Shown: positions 46,245 to 56,206 of the stretch, piece by piece | Numbering within the stretch: the stretch's first letter is position 1 | How the letters are laid out: each line of letters opens with the position of its first letter | From: Luteimonas rhizosphaericola | Lineage (GTDB): Bacteria; Pseudomonadota; Gammaproteobacteria; Xanthomonadales; Xanthomonadaceae | Assembly: GCF_029888045.1 (NCBI RefSeq) | Contig: NZ_JARXRN010000021.1 | Location: 170,935-234,934, forward strand | Direction: 5' to 3' | Length of the DNA stretch: 64,000 nt | Made by a program: the position numbers and the translations under genes | The notes under the pieces: model-generated | Database searches by the model: none | Seen by the model: the letters and a program-made list of their open reading frames with translations, nothing else | What the model was told of the DNA's origin: nothing

Positions 46245-47342
46245 ATGCGCCTTGCCCTCCCCCTCCTGGCCGCCCTGTGCCTGGCTGCCTGCGCGACGCC
46301 GCGCGTCGAATCCCCCGCCTCCGGCGCCGTCCACGGGTCCGTGGCGCCGGTGGGGACCGTCACCGTCCTGGAGCGCTACGTCACGCCCGAGAACCCGGAC
46401 GACGAGCTCGATTCGCTCGCCACCTGGCCCACCGAGGACGGCGCCACCTGGCTGATCGCCACCGCCAAGAACACCCACGAACTGGTGGTGTTCGATGCCG
46501 ACAGCGGCGAGCAGCTGCGCAGCATCGGCCGCCGCGGCGCCGGCCCGGGCGAGTTCCTGCGCCCCAACGGCGTGTTCGTGCACGGCGACGTGCTGTTCGT
46601 GTCCGAGCGCGACAACCGGCGCGTGCAGATGCTGCATCTGCCGGATTTCGCGCCCCTGGGCGCGTTCGGCCAGGACGTCCTGCGCAGCCCCTACGGCCTG
46701 TGGGTGCACGAGCGGGCCCCGGACGACCTGGAGGTGTTCGTCACCGACAGCTTCATGGACGGCGACCGCTTCGACGTGGTGCCGCCGCTGGCCACGCTCG
46801 AGCGGCGCCTGCGACGCTTCCAGGTGCGCTTCGATCCGGCGGGCCGGCCGCAGGTGGGGGCGGGCGTCGCCCTCGGCGACACCGGCGATGCGCTGGCCCT
46901 GCGCATGGTCGAATCGCTGGTCGGCGATCCGGCCTTCGACCGGCTGCTGGTCGCCGACGAGCACCGCGACCGCCGCGCGTTGCGCGAGTACACGCTGGAC
47001 GGCCGGGCCACCGCCGGCGGCGTGGCTCCGGGCGTGTTCCAGGCGGAACCCGAAGGCCTGGCGCTGTGGGCCTGCACCGCGGACAGCGGCTACTGGATCG
47101 CGGCCGACCAGTTGCTGCCGCTGACGGTGTTCCGGGTGTTCGACCGGGCGACGCTCGCGCCGCGCGGCACGTTCTCGGGCCAGGTCACCGCCTGGACCGA
47201 TGGCGTGGCGCTGCATGCCAGCCCCACGCCCCGCTTCCCCGCGGGCGTCCTGTTCGCGGTCCACCACGACCGCGCCGTGGCCGCGTTCGACCTCGGCGAC
47301 GTCGCCCGGGCGCTGGGGCTCGACCAGGCCTGCGCGCGGTGA
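46245..47342 (+). CDS. Beta-propeller lipoprotein, phytase-like
   Basis: 365-residue lipoprotein with lipobox ALCLAACA (cysteine at about residue 15). The rest reads as a six-bladed propeller with repeated strand-turn units (ATWLIATAKNTHELVVFDAD; GDVLFVSERDNRRVQML). The block EPEGLALWACTADSGYWIAAD resembles the calcium and phosphate site region of beta-propeller phytases, quoted as GLALWACTADSGYWIAAD. Enzyme activity is uncertain and a non-catalytic NHL-type propeller is the alternative. Its stop overlaps the next start as GTGA. Confidence 0.68.
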   Translation: MRLALPLLAALCLAACATPRVESPASGAVHGSVAPVGTVTVLERYVTPENPDDELDSLATWPTEDGATWLIATAKNTHELVVFDADSGEQLRSIGRRGAGPGEFLRPNGVFVHGDVLFVSERDNRRVQMLHLPDFAPLGAFGQDVLRSPYGLWVHERAPDDLEVFVTDSFMDGDRFDVVPPLATLERRLRRFQVRFDPAGRPQVGAGVALGDTGDALALRMVESLVGDPAFDRLLVADEHRDRRALREYTLDGRATAGGVAPGVFQAEPEGLALWACTADSGYWIAADQLLPLTVFRVFDRATLAPRGTFSGQVTAWTDGVALHASPTPRFPAGVLFAVHHDRAVAAFDLGDVARALGLDQACAR

Positions 47343-48256
47343 AGCGCGGCCGCCGGCCGCTGTTGGCGATGCTGGCGCTGCTGGCACTGCTGGCGGCCAC
47401 CACGGCGCAGGCCTCGCAGGTCTACCGCTGGACCGATGCGCAGGGTCGCGCGCACTACGCCGACCGGATCGAGGGCGCCGCCGCCGCCGACGCGGACCGG
47501 ATCGTGCTGCCGGCCGGACCGACGGTGGTGGCCAGGCTGCGCGTGGAGCCCGACGCACAGGGCGCACAGGCCTGGGTCGACAACCTGCTTGCCGGCCCGA
47601 TCGAGGTGATGCTGCACGCCGACGGCGGCGCGGTGGCGAGCGATCCGCCGCTGCCCGCGCGCGGCACCGTGCCGGCGCTGTCCGGCGGCCTGCTGGCGCG
47701 CATCGGCCCGGGCACCCCGCGCCTGCGCGTCACCGCCGTGCCCGGCACGCCGAACGCCCGCCCGCGCGACGTCGAGTACGCCTGGCCGCTGCAGACGGCG
47801 AACGTGCGCATCCAGCAGGCCTGGGGCGGCGCCTTCAGCCATGGCGACGAGGAGAACCGGCATGCGGTCGACTTCGCCGTGCCTTCCGGCACCGCCGTGC
47901 TGGCCGCGCGCGACGGCGTGGTGATGCAGGCCGAGGCCGGGTTTCCCGAGGCGTCCCCGGGCGAGGACGAGGACGAACTGGTGGCGCGCGCCAACTTCAT
48001 CCGCATCCTGCACGACGACGGCACCATGGCGCTCTACGCCCACCTGCAGACCGGCGGCGTCCTGGTGCGGCTGGGGCAGCACGTGCGCCGCGGCCAGGTG
48101 ATCGGCCTGTCCGGGAACACCGGCCGCAGCACGGCGCCGCACCTGCACTTCGTGGTCCAGGCCAACCGCGGCATGCGCCTGGCGTCGGTGCCGTTCCGGA
48201 TGTTCGGGCCGCAGGGCGTGCTCCGCTTCGGTGCGGCGCAGGCGGGCGGCGGCTGA
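47339..48256 (+). CDS. M23 peptidase with N-terminal DUF4124 domain
   Basis: 305-residue secreted protein. After a signal peptide (about 1-24) comes DUF4124 ([18 protein letters not shown]), a beta-rich middle domain, and an M23/LytM domain (about 170-290). The zinc ligands are H and D in RHAVDFAVP and the HLH of APHLHFVV, so the peptidase is probably active on peptidoglycan cross-links. GTG 47339 overlaps the propeller lipoprotein stop. Fusion of DUF4124 to a LytM domain links that unknown domain to the cell wall. Confidence 0.85.
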   Translation: MKRGRRPLLAMLALLALLAATTAQASQVYRWTDAQGRAHYADRIEGAAAADADRIVLPAGPTVVARLRVEPDAQGAQAWVDNLLAGPIEVMLHADGGAVASDPPLPARGTVPALSGGLLARIGPGTPRLRVTAVPGTPNARPRDVEYAWPLQTANVRIQQAWGGAFSHGDEENRHAVDFAVPSGTAVLAARDGVVMQAEAGFPEASPGEDEDELVARANFIRILHDDGTMALYAHLQTGGVLVRLGQHVRRGQVIGLSGNTGRSTAPHLHFVVQANRGMRLASVPFRMFGPQGVLRFGAAQAGGG

Positions 48257-48283
48257 AGGCCCGGCGGCAGGCGCGCCGGCCGC

Positions 48284-48289
48284 TATAAT
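48284..48289 (+). promoter_or_regulatory. TATAAT -10 box upstream of prfC
   Basis: A perfect TATAAT stands alone in a very G+C-rich 82-base spacer, 50 bases before the prfC ATG. No recognisable -35 lies 17 bases upstream, so the promoter may depend on the -10 only. Confidence 0.45.
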
Positions 48290-48338
48290 CCCCGCCCTCC
48301 CCGAACCGACCGCAGCGCACGTCCGTGCGCGCCTCGCC

Positions 48339-49943
48339 ATGTCCGACGTTCCAACCGAAGCCGCCCGGCGCCGCACCTTCGCGATCATCTCGCACCCCGA
48401 CGCGGGCAAGACCACCCTGACCGAGAAGCTGCTGCTGTTCGGAGGCGCGATCCAGATGGCGGGCAGCGTCAAGGGCCGCAAGGCCGCGCGCCACGCGACC
48501 TCGGACTGGATGGCGCTGGAGAAGGAGCGCGGCATCTCGGTCACGTCCTCGGTGATGCAGTTCCCCTACGAGGGCCGCATCGTCAACCTGCTCGACACCC
48601 CGGGCCACGCCGACTTCGGCGAGGACACCTATCGCGTGCTCACCGCGGTGGACAGCGCGCTGATGGTGATCGACGTGGCCAAGGGCGTGGAGGAGCGCAC
48701 CATCAAGCTGATGGAGGTGTGCCGCATGCGCGCCACGCCGATCATGACCTTCATCAACAAGCTCGACCGCGAGGGCAAGGATCCGATCGACCTGCTCGAC
48801 GAGGTCGAGAGCGTGCTCGGCATCCAGTGCGCGCCAGTCACCTGGCCGATCGGCATGGGCCAGCGCCTCAAGGGCGTGGTGCACCTGGTGACCGGCGAGG
48901 TGCACCTGTACGAGCCGGGCCGCAATTTCACCCGCCAGGATTCGACCATCTTCCCGTCGCTCGACGCGCCGGGGCTGGAGGCGAAGATCGGCGCCGACAT
49001 GCTGGCCCAGCTGCGCGAGGAGCTCGAACTGGTGCAGGGCGCCAGCCATCCCTTCGACAAGCAGGCGTATCTGGAGGGCCGGCAGACGCCGGTGTTCTTC
49101 GGCTCGGGCGTCAACAACTTCGGCGTGCAGCCGCTGCTCGACTTCTTCGTCGCGCATGCGCCGGCGCCGCGGCCGCGCGAAACCACCACCCGCGACGTGC
49201 GGCCGGACGAAGACAGGCTCACCGGCTTCGTGTTCAAGATCCAGGCCAACATGGACCCGCAGCACCGCGACCGCGTCGCGTTCATGCGCGTGTGCTCCGG
49301 CCGATTCTCCGCGGGGATGAAGGCCTTCCACGTACGCGGCGGCAAGGAGGTCAAGCTGGCGAACGCGCTGACGTTCATGGCCAGCGACCGCGAGATCGCC
49401 GCCGAGGCCTGGCCGGGCGACGTCATCGGCATCCACAACCACGGCACCATTTCCATCGGCGACACCTTCACCGAAGGCGAGGCGCTGAGCTTCACCGGCA
49501 TTCCCAACTTCGCGCCGGAACTGTTCCGGCGCGCGCGGCTGCGCGACCCGCTCAAGCTCAAGCAGCTGCAGAAGGGACTGGCGCAGCTGTCGGAGGAAGG
49601 CGCCACCCAGTTCTTCCGGCCGCTGATGAGTAACGACCTGATCCTGGGCGCGGTCGGCGTGCTGCAGTTCGACGTGGTGGCCTACCGGCTCAAGGACGAG
49701 TACGGCGTGGATGCGGCGTTCGAGCCGGTGCAGGTGGCGACCGCGCGCTGGGTGAAGTGCGAGGACGCGAAGACGCTGGAGGAGTTCCGGGACAAGCACG
49801 CCATGAACCTCGCCGTCGACGCCGCGGGCCAGCTGGTCTATCTCGCCCCGACCCGGATCAACCTGCAGCTGGCCGAGGAGCGGGCGCCGAAGGTGCGCTT
49901 CATGGCCACCCGCGAGCACGCGCACGCGGTGGCGACGGACTGA
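48339..49943 (+). CDS. prfC: Peptide chain release factor 3
   Basis: 534-residue translational GTPase that recycles RF1/RF2 after termination. G1 is [17 protein letters not shown]. The G2 threonine is in [10 protein letters not shown]3 is DTPGHADF and G4 is INKLDRE. RF3-specific blocks include [11 protein letters not shown] and [17 protein letters not shown] 48339 gives the standard N-terminus. Confidence 0.96.
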   Translation: MSDVPTEAARRRTFAIISHPDAGKTTLTEKLLLFGGAIQMAGSVKGRKAARHATSDWMALEKERGISVTSSVMQFPYEGRIVNLLDTPGHADFGEDTYRVLTAVDSALMVIDVAKGVEERTIKLMEVCRMRATPIMTFINKLDREGKDPIDLLDEVESVLGIQCAPVTWPIGMGQRLKGVVHLVTGEVHLYEPGRNFTRQDSTIFPSLDAPGLEAKIGADMLAQLREELELVQGASHPFDKQAYLEGRQTPVFFGSGVNNFGVQPLLDFFVAHAPAPRPRETTTRDVRPDEDRLTGFVFKIQANMDPQHRDRVAFMRVCSGRFSAGMKAFHVRGGKEVKLANALTFMASDREIAAEAWPGDVIGIHNHGTISIGDTFTEGEALSFTGIPNFAPELFRRARLRDPLKLKQLQKGLAQLSEEGATQFFRPLMSNDLILGAVGVLQFDVVAYRLKDEYGVDAAFEPVQVATARWVKCEDAKTLEEFRDKHAMNLAVDAAGQLVYLAPTRINLQLAEERAPKVRFMATREHAHAVATD

Positions 49944-49995
49944 CCCCACCGGTCAGCCGTACAGGCGGCGCGGGGCGGCGGCGATGCGGTAACGT

Positions 49996-50685
49996 ATGGT
50001 CGTGAGCCGCCCCCTCTCCCGATTCGGCACGCTGCGCGCCCGCGTGCGCGCGCACCGCACGCTCGACCTGCGCGACGAACTCGCCAGTGCGCTGACCCAC
50101 GGCGTGGGCGCTGCCGCGGCGCTTGCCGGAGGCGCGGTGCTGGTGACCCTGGCGGCGATCCACGGCGACGGCTGGCAGCTCACCGCGGCGATCGTGTTCG
50201 GCATCAGCCTGCTGCTGCTGTATCTGGCCTCGACCCTGTACCACGCCGTGCGCCACCCGATCGCACGCGGCCGGCTCAAGGTGTTCGACCACTGCGCGAT
50301 CTACCTGCTGATCGCAGGCACGTATACCCCGTTCACCCTGGTCGGCCTGCGCGGCATCTGGGGCTGGAGCCTGTTCGCGGCGATCTGGACCCTGGCGCTG
50401 GCCGGGGTGGTGTTCAAGCTGTTCTACACCGGGCGCTTCAAGCGCCTGTCCACCCTGATCTACGTGGCGATGGGCTGGCTGGTGATCGTGGCGATCAAGC
50501 CGGTGATGGACGCGCTGGACGGCTGGACGCTGGGCTGGCTGCTGGCCGGTGGGCTGTTCTACACCCTCGGCACGTACTACTACCACCGCGAGTCCGTGCG
50601 GTATTCGCACGCGATCTGGCACCTGTTCTGCATCGCCGGCAGCCTGTGCCACTACGTCGCGGTGATGGCGCAGGTGGTGCCCTGA
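49996..50685 (+). CDS. Hemolysin III / YqfA-type membrane protein (PAQR family)
   Basis: 229-residue protein with seven membrane segments. PAQR marks are DELASALTHGVGAA near the N-terminus, the LYHAVRHP loop with Ser/His in LYLASTLYHAV, FDHCAIYLLIAGTYTPF, and a C-terminal H in AIWHLFCIAGSLCHYVAV. Bacterial family members are called hemolysin III but haemolysis is rarely their role; lipid hydrolase activity is likely from the fold. It lies 52 bases after prfC. Confidence 0.85.
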   Translation: MVVSRPLSRFGTLRARVRAHRTLDLRDELASALTHGVGAAAALAGGAVLVTLAAIHGDGWQLTAAIVFGISLLLLYLASTLYHAVRHPIARGRLKVFDHCAIYLLIAGTYTPFTLVGLRGIWGWSLFAAIWTLALAGVVFKLFYTGRFKRLSTLIYVAMGWLVIVAIKPVMDALDGWTLGWLLAGGLFYTLGTYYYHRESVRYSHAIWHLFCIAGSLCHYVAVMAQVVP

Positions 50686-50772
50686 CCGGCGGCGTCACGC
50701 CCCCTTCGCCAAGCTGAACCTTGTGCGCGCGGCTTTCGCGTGGTCACAACGCGCGGCGCGAATACTGGCGCC

Positions 50773-52734
50773 ATGCAGCCCTCCCGCAACTTCCCGGCCT
50801 CCCGCTTCTCGCTGCGGCGGCACTGGCCGCCCTCGCGCCGGACCGGACTGTGGATCGCGCTTCCGGTGCTGGCCATCCTCATCCTGGTGCTGCTGTGGGA
50901 CTGGAACTGGTTCAAGGGCCCGGTCGAGCGGCTGGTCGAAGCGCGTACCGGGCGCGAATTCGATATCGGCGGCAACCTCGACGTCGACCTGGGACGCGTC
51001 ACCACCGTCACCGCCGAACAACTGCGGCTGGGCAACGTCGACTGGTCCAGGCATCGCGACATGGCCACCGCCCGGCGGCTGGCGCTGCAGGTGGAGGTCT
51101 GGCCCCTGTTCATCGGCCGGGTCCGCCTGCCGGAACTGCGGCTCGAAGCGCCCGACGTCCGGCTGGAAGCCGATCCGGACGGCGGACCGGGCAACTGGGA
51201 CTTCGGGTTCGAGGACGACGGCGGCGAACCGCTGCAGCTGCGCCGCCTGTGGATCGACAGCGGCCGCCTGCGCGTGGACGACGAACGCGCCGACACCGGC
51301 GTGGACATCCGCCTCGCCAGCCGCGAATCGCGCGACGTCGACGCCGCGCCCGCGGTGATGCTCGAGGGCGACGGACGCTGGCGCGGCAGCGACTTCAGCC
51401 TCGAGGGCGTGGCCGAGTCGCCGCTCGAACTGCAGGACAGCGAGCGCCCCTACCGCCTCGACCTGCGCGCACGCGCCGGCGCGACCCGCGCGCATGCGCG
51501 CGGCAGCCTGACCGCGCCGTTCCAGCTGCGCGGGTTCAACCTGCAGTTCGCGCTGTCGGGACGCAATCTCGCCGACCTGTATCCGCTGCTCGGCGTCGCC
51601 ATGCCCGATTCGCCGCCCTACTCGGTCGACGGACGCCTGACCCGCGACGGCGCCACCTGGCACTACACCGGTTTCAGCGGCAAGGTCGGACAGAGCGACC
51701 TCGCCGGCACCGCGTCGATCACCACCGGCGGCGAGCGACCGCTGTTCAAGGGCGACCTGGTGTCCGAGCGCCTCGACCTCGACGACCTGGCCGGCTTCCT
51801 GGGCGGCACGCCGGATGCGGAGGGCGACGAGCTCGATCCCGCGCTGGCCGAGCGGGCGGCGAGCCAGCGCGCGCGCGGCCGGGTGCTTCCGTCCACGCCG
51901 TACGACCTGGCCAAGCTGCGGTCGATGGATGCCGACGTGCGCCTGCGCGCGCAGCGCATCAACGCCCCGGACCTGCCGATCGACGACATGGACGCGCACC
52001 TGTTCCTGGACAACGGACTGGCGCGCCTCGAACCACTGAACTTCGGCGTCGCCGGCGGCGACATCCGCGCCACGGTCCGCATGGACGCGCGCACCGACGA
52101 CATCACCACGCGGCTGAAGGCCGACGTGCGCCGGGTGGAGCTCTCGCGCCTGTTTCCGGACGTCGAGCTCACCAAGGACGCCGCCGGTCGCCTGGCGGGC
52201 AGTTTCAACCTGATCGGTGCCGGCAACTCGGTCGCGGCGATGCTGGCCACGGCCGACGGCGACGTGGCGGTGGGCATGGGCCGCGGCGAGATCAGCAACC
52301 TGCTGATCGAAGTGGCCGGCATCGACATCTACGAGGCGCTCAAGTTCCTGCTCGGAAAGGACCGCAAGGTGGCCGTGCGCTGCGCGTTCGCGGACTTCGG
52401 CGTGGAAGGCGGCGTGATGCAGTCGCGTGCCATGGCGTTCGACACCAGCGACACGATCATCGTCGGCAAGGGAGAGGTGGACCTGCGCGACGAATCGCTG
52501 GACATCGAGCTGCGCCCGCGCCCGAAGGACCGCAGCATCCTCGCGCTGCGTTCGCCGCTGCACATCGGCGGCAGCTTCGCGGATCCAAGTTTCCGCCCGG
52601 ACTTCGCCCGCCTCGGCCTGCGCGGCGCGATCGCGCTCGCGCTTGGCAGCATCGCCCCGCCGGCCGCGCTGCTGGCGACGCTCGAGCTCGGCCCCGGCGA
52701 GGACAGTGAATGCGGCGGTGATTACGCCAAATGA
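50773..52734 (+). CDS. AsmA-family inner-membrane protein
   Basis: 653-residue protein with one N-terminal membrane segment (about residues 30-52). A long periplasmic part resembles AsmA/TamB-like lipid-transfer proteins: FKGPVERLVEARTGREFDIGG after the anchor, given in short as GPVERLVEARTGREFDI, then MDADVRLRAQRINAPDLPI. The C-terminal AsmA_2 domain holds GAGNSVAAMLATADGDV, RKVAVRCAFADFGVEGGV and a closing RPKDRSILALRSPLHI. AsmA-like proteins help move phospholipid to the outer membrane, and no partner gene is adjacent. Confidence 0.82.
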   Translation: MQPSRNFPASRFSLRRHWPPSRRTGLWIALPVLAILILVLLWDWNWFKGPVERLVEARTGREFDIGGNLDVDLGRVTTVTAEQLRLGNVDWSRHRDMATARRLALQVEVWPLFIGRVRLPELRLEAPDVRLEADPDGGPGNWDFGFEDDGGEPLQLRRLWIDSGRLRVDDERADTGVDIRLASRESRDVDAAPAVMLEGDGRWRGSDFSLEGVAESPLELQDSERPYRLDLRARAGATRAHARGSLTAPFQLRGFNLQFALSGRNLADLYPLLGVAMPDSPPYSVDGRLTRDGATWHYTGFSGKVGQSDLAGTASITTGGERPLFKGDLVSERLDLDDLAGFLGGTPDAEGDELDPALAERAASQRARGRVLPSTPYDLAKLRSMDADVRLRAQRINAPDLPIDDMDAHLFLDNGLARLEPLNFGVAGGDIRATVRMDARTDDITTRLKADVRRVELSRLFPDVELTKDAAGRLAGSFNLIGAGNSVAAMLATADGDVAVGMGRGEISNLLIEVAGIDIYEALKFLLGKDRKVAVRCAFADFGVEGGVMQSRAMAFDTSDTIIVGKGEVDLRDESLDIELRPRPKDRSILALRSPLHIGGSFADPSFRPDFARLGLRGAIALALGSIAPPAALLATLELGPGEDSECGGDYAK

Positions 52735-52775
52735 CCGGGCGAACGCAGGTCGTTATCGACCGCTGACCTTTAGCG

Positions 52776-53204
52776 TCAGCCGGCGATGTAGCGCTGCAGC
52801 TGCTCGAGCTCGTGCTGCTGGTCTTCGATGACCGCCGCCACCAGATCGCCGATCGAGATCATCCCCACCACCGCCCCGCCCTCCACCACCGGAAGGTGGC
52901 GGATGCGGTGAGTGGTGACCAGCTGCATGCATGCGGGGACCACGTGATCGGGCCCCACCGTGATCACGTCGGCGGTCATGATCTCGCTGACCGGGGTGTC
53001 CTTGGACGAGCGCCCCTCGAGCACCACCTTGCGTGCGTAATCGCGCTCGGACAGGATGCCCGCCAGCCGCGGTCCCTCCATCACCAGCACCGCGCCGATC
53101 CCCTTCAGCGCCATCAGGCGGATCGCGTCGATCACCGGCGCGTCCGGCGCCACCGCGAAGACCTCAGCCGCCTTGGCGCCCAGCAACTGCCGCACCGTGC
53201 GCAT
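52776..53204 (-). CDS. Two-CBS-domain protein
   Basis: 142-residue protein made of two CBS domains (about 8-65 and 75-135): VAPDAPVIDAIRLMALKGIGA, quoted as DAPVIDAIRLMALKGIGA, then MTADVITVGPDHVVPACMQL and IRHLPVVEGG. Such stand-alone pairs bind adenosyl ligands and often respond to redox or energy state. ATG 53204 was chosen because GGAGGAG lies six bases before it; ATG 53219 has no such site. Its start overlaps the end of the glycosyltransferase gene by 41 bases. Confidence 0.85.
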   Translation of the reverse strand: MRTVRQLLGAKAAEVFAVAPDAPVIDAIRLMALKGIGAVLVMEGPRLAGILSERDYARKVVLEGRSSKDTPVSEIMTADVITVGPDHVVPACMQLVTTHRIRHLPVVEGGAVVGMISIGDLVAAVIEDQQHELEQLQRYIAG

Positions 53205-54192
53205 GGTGCTCTCCTCCAATAGCCTGCGACACCGCCGAGGATACTCCGCCGGGCGCCGGGCGCCAGTCGTCGACCAGGTACAGCGGCCGCTGCTTGGATT
53301 CCTCGTACAGCCGGCCGAGGTACTCGCCGATCATCCCGAGCGCCACCAGCTGCACGCCGCCCAGGAACAGGATCACGACCATCATCGTCGGCCAGCCGGC
53401 GACGCGGTCGCCGTACAGCAGCGCCTTGGCCACGATCAGCACGGCATACAGGAACGCCACCGTGGCCGCGCCCAGCCCGACATAGGTCGCCAGCCGCAGC
53501 GGCGCGGTCGAGAAGCTGGTGATGCCCTCCAGGGCGAAGTTCCACAGCTTCCAGAGATTGAACTTGGTGGCGCCCGCCACGCGCGCCTCGCGGCGGTAGG
53601 GCACCGCCACGCGGTTGTAGCCGATCCAGCCGAACAGCCCCTTCATGAAGCGGTGCCGCTCGCGCAGCTGCCGCAACGCGGCCAGGGCGCGCGGCGAAAG
53701 CAGGCGGAAATCGCCGGTATCGGTCGGGATCGGGGTTCGCGACAGGCGCTGGATCACGCGGTAGAACGCGTGCGCGGTCGCGCGCTTGAGCCAGCTCTCG
53801 CCGTCGCGCTCCTCGCGCATGCCGTAGACGTCGTCGAAGCCCGCCCGCCACTTCTCCACGAAGCGCGGAATGAGTTCGGGCGGATCCTGGCCGTCGGCGT
53901 CGATGAGCACCACCGCGCCATCGGCGACGTGGTCGAGCCCGGCGGTCAGGGCCGCCTCCTTGCCGAAATTGCGCGACAGCCGCAGCAGCGCGACGCGGCG
54001 GTCGCCGCTGGCCAAGCCCCGCATCACCTGCCACGTGCCGTCGGTACTGCCGTCGTCCACGTAGAGCACGCGCCCGTCGATGCCGTCGGCGCGCATCGCG
54101 TCGAGCACCGGCGCCAGCCTCGCATGCAGCAGCGGCAGGGCATCGGCTTCGTCGCGCGCGGCGACGACCACGGTCAGCAGGTCACGGGCCAT
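53164..54192 (-). CDS. GT2 polyprenyl-phosphate glycosyltransferase (GtrB/ArnC type)
   Basis: 342-residue membrane glycosyltransferase. The catalytic domain (about 1-230) has VVVAARDEADALPLL, the DDGST loop, LIDADGQDPPE with the metal-binding acidic cluster, and DTGDFRLLS. Two C-terminal membrane segments (about 235-260 and 275-300) match GtrB/DPM1-like enzymes that charge undecaprenyl phosphate with a sugar. No flippase or O-antigen genes lie close, so the sugar and end product are unknown. The C-terminal tail runs into the CBS gene. Confidence 0.85.
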   Translation of the reverse strand: MARDLLTVVVAARDEADALPLLHARLAPVLDAMRADGIDGRVLYVDDGSTDGTWQVMRGLASGDRRVALLRLSRNFGKEAALTAGLDHVADGAVVLIDADGQDPPELIPRFVEKWRAGFDDVYGMREERDGESWLKRATAHAFYRVIQRLSRTPIPTDTGDFRLLSPRALAALRQLRERHRFMKGLFGWIGYNRVAVPYRREARVAGATKFNLWKLWNFALEGITSFSTAPLRLATYVGLGAATVAFLYAVLIVAKALLYGDRVAGWPTMMVVILFLGGVQLVALGMIGEYLGRLYEESKQRPLYLVDDWRPAPGGVSSAVSQAIGGEHHAHGAAVAGRQGG

Positions 54193-54336
54193 CGGCGCAT
54201 CGTATTCGTTTTCCCACCGCGCCGGCAGGGCCGATGCCGGGGGCGGGGTCCATCGCACGGCGTCGTCGCGGCCTCCGCGGGGCGCGGCCGGTCCGCACCC
54301 GGCGGGCGGCCACGCGGTGGCCCCGCGGCCCCGGGA

Positions 54337-55101
54337 TCAGTCCAGGCGTTCCAGGTACGCCGGGCCGCCGATCTGGCGCATGTTGCGTTCGATCGTCCGC
54401 GTGCGCCGCTGCACGTACGGCCCCGGCTGCGCCGCGCTGTAGCGTTTCGGGCTCGGCAATACCGCGGCCAGTCGCGCACTCTGGGCATGGGTCAGCGCGG
54501 ACGCGTCACGCCCGAAATAAGTGCGCGCAGCCGCCTGAGCCCCGTAAACGCCGTCGCCGAACTCGGCGACGTTGGCGTAGACCTCGAGGATCCGTCGCTT
54601 CGGCCACAGCAGTTCCACCAGCACCGTGTACCAGCTCTCCAGCCCCTTGCGCGCCCAGCGCGACGCGACGCCCGAGCCCTGCCAGAGGAACAGGTTCTTC
54701 GCCACCTGCTGGCTGATCGTGCTGCCGCCCCGCAGGCGCCCGCCGCGCGCGTTGCGTTCGCGCGCCTGCTCGATCGCCTCCAGGTCGAAGCCCGAATGGG
54801 TGGCGAAGTTCTGGTCCTCCGCGGCGATCAGCGCCACCGGCAGCGACGGCGCCATGTCGTCGAGGTCGCGCCAGGCATAGGCGACGCGGAAGTCCCCCTC
54901 GCCCGCCCGCCAGGCGTCGACCTGGCGGATCGCCATGAACGACGAGAACGGCGGGTCGACGAACCGCAGTACGGCGACCTGCGCCACCGTCAGCAGCAGC
55001 AACCACACCGGCAGCAGCAGCCAGCGTCGCCACCGACGCCGCGGCCTGCGGCCCGCTGGCGGGGCCGCGGGCGGGCCCGGCTGGACTTGCGGCTGCGTCA
55101 T
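54337..55101 (-). CDS. mtgA: Monofunctional peptidoglycan glycosyltransferase
   Basis: 254-residue GT51 enzyme that polymerises lipid II glycan strands. One N-terminal membrane segment (about 28-48) anchors it. GT51 motifs are [16 protein letters not shown] with the catalytic Glu, [16 protein letters not shown] and [20 protein letters not shown], and the active-site [13 protein letters not shown] is present. There is no transpeptidase domain. It is divergent from hslO with an 84-base spacer. Confidence 0.93.
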   Translation of the reverse strand: MTQPQVQPGPPAAPPAGRRPRRRWRRWLLLPVWLLLLTVAQVAVLRFVDPPFSSFMAIRQVDAWRAGEGDFRVAYAWRDLDDMAPSLPVALIAAEDQNFATHSGFDLEAIEQARERNARGGRLRGGSTISQQVAKNLFLWQGSGVASRWARKGLESWYTVLVELLWPKRRILEVYANVAEFGDGVYGAQAAARTYFGRDASALTHAQSARLAAVLPSPKRYSAAQPGPYVQRRTRTIERNMRQIGGPAYLERLD

Positions 55102-55185
55102 CACGTCCCCATGTCGATTCGCGCGCGAGGATGGCGCGCACCCCCTATTCGACCATGCGACGCGCCGCTGCGCGAACACACCCAC

Positions 55186-56097
55186 ATGCCAGTGACCGAC
55201 GCCCCACCCGACAGCGACCAGCTAGACCGCTTCCTGCTTCCCGGCGCAGGCGTGCGTGGCGTGCGCGTGCACCTGCACGAGGCCTGGCATCCGATCCGCT
55301 CGGCCGACGACTACCCGGCGGCGGTCGCGGAGCTGCTGGGCGAGGCGACCGCCGCCGCGGCCCTGCTCACCGGCCATGCGAAGGTGGACGGGCGCCTGTC
55401 GGTGCAGCTGCGCGGCCAGGGCGCGCTGCGCACCCTGTTCGCCGAATGCACCGCGGCCGGCACGCTGCGCGGGATCGCGCGGCTGGCCGACGACATGCCG
55501 GTACCGGCCGGGCGCGACCTGCGCCAGCTCGGCGACAACGCCCTGCTGGCGATCACCATCGAGAATCCGGGCCTGAGTGGGCGCGAGCCGACCCGCTACC
55601 AGGGCCTTGTCCCGCTCGAGGCCGATTCGCTGGCGGGCGCGTTCGAGGATTACTTCCGCGTATCCGAACAACTGCCCACCCGCCTGCTGCTGGCCGCCGA
55701 CCAGCACCGGGCCGCAGGGCTGATGCTGCAGAAGCTGCCGGGCGACGCCGGCGATGCGGACGGCTGGAACCGCGCGACCGCCCTGTTCGACACGTTGGCC
55801 GCCGACGAACTGCTGTCGCTGCCGGCGTCGCTGCTCCTGCGTCGCCTGTTCCACGAGGAAGGCGTGGAGGTGGTCGGGTCGCGGGAGCTGGGGTTCGGCT
55901 GCTCCTGCTCGCGCGAGCGCGTCGCGGGCATGGTGCAGTCGCTCGGTCCGGAAGAGGCGCGGGCGGCCGTGATCGACGGCGCGGCGCGCATCCGCTGCGA
56001 GTTCTGCGGCGCGCGCTACGACTTCGACCCCGCCGCGGTCGAGGCGCTGCTGGCGACCCCGGCCATTGACATCCCGGCGCCTGAACGTGTTCAGTAA
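55186..56097 (+). CDS. hslO: Redox-regulated chaperone Hsp33
   Basis: 303-residue cytosolic holdase activated by oxidation. The substrate-binding core spans about 10-230. The zinc redox switch has the two pairs CSCS ([11 protein letters not shown], about residues 240-243) and CEFC ([12 protein letters not shown]), spaced as in E. coli. [11 protein letters not shown] and KLPGD-type blocks are typical. ATG 55186 gives normal length. Confidence 0.94.
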   Translation: MPVTDAPPDSDQLDRFLLPGAGVRGVRVHLHEAWHPIRSADDYPAAVAELLGEATAAAALLTGHAKVDGRLSVQLRGQGALRTLFAECTAAGTLRGIARLADDMPVPAGRDLRQLGDNALLAITIENPGLSGREPTRYQGLVPLEADSLAGAFEDYFRVSEQLPTRLLLAADQHRAAGLMLQKLPGDAGDADGWNRATALFDTLAADELLSLPASLLLRRLFHEEGVEVVGSRELGFGCSCSRERVAGMVQSLGPEEARAAVIDGAARIRCEFCGARYDFDPAAVEALLATPAIDIPAPERVQ

Positions 56098-56206
56098 CTG
56101 TGCAGGCGGTCTATGTTCCAGGATTGTTAAATAAACATAAATGATTTAGCATCCACAGGCCCTGAGGGAGGGAACTCCGGCGATCCGCGCCGGTCCATTG
56201 CTCGCC

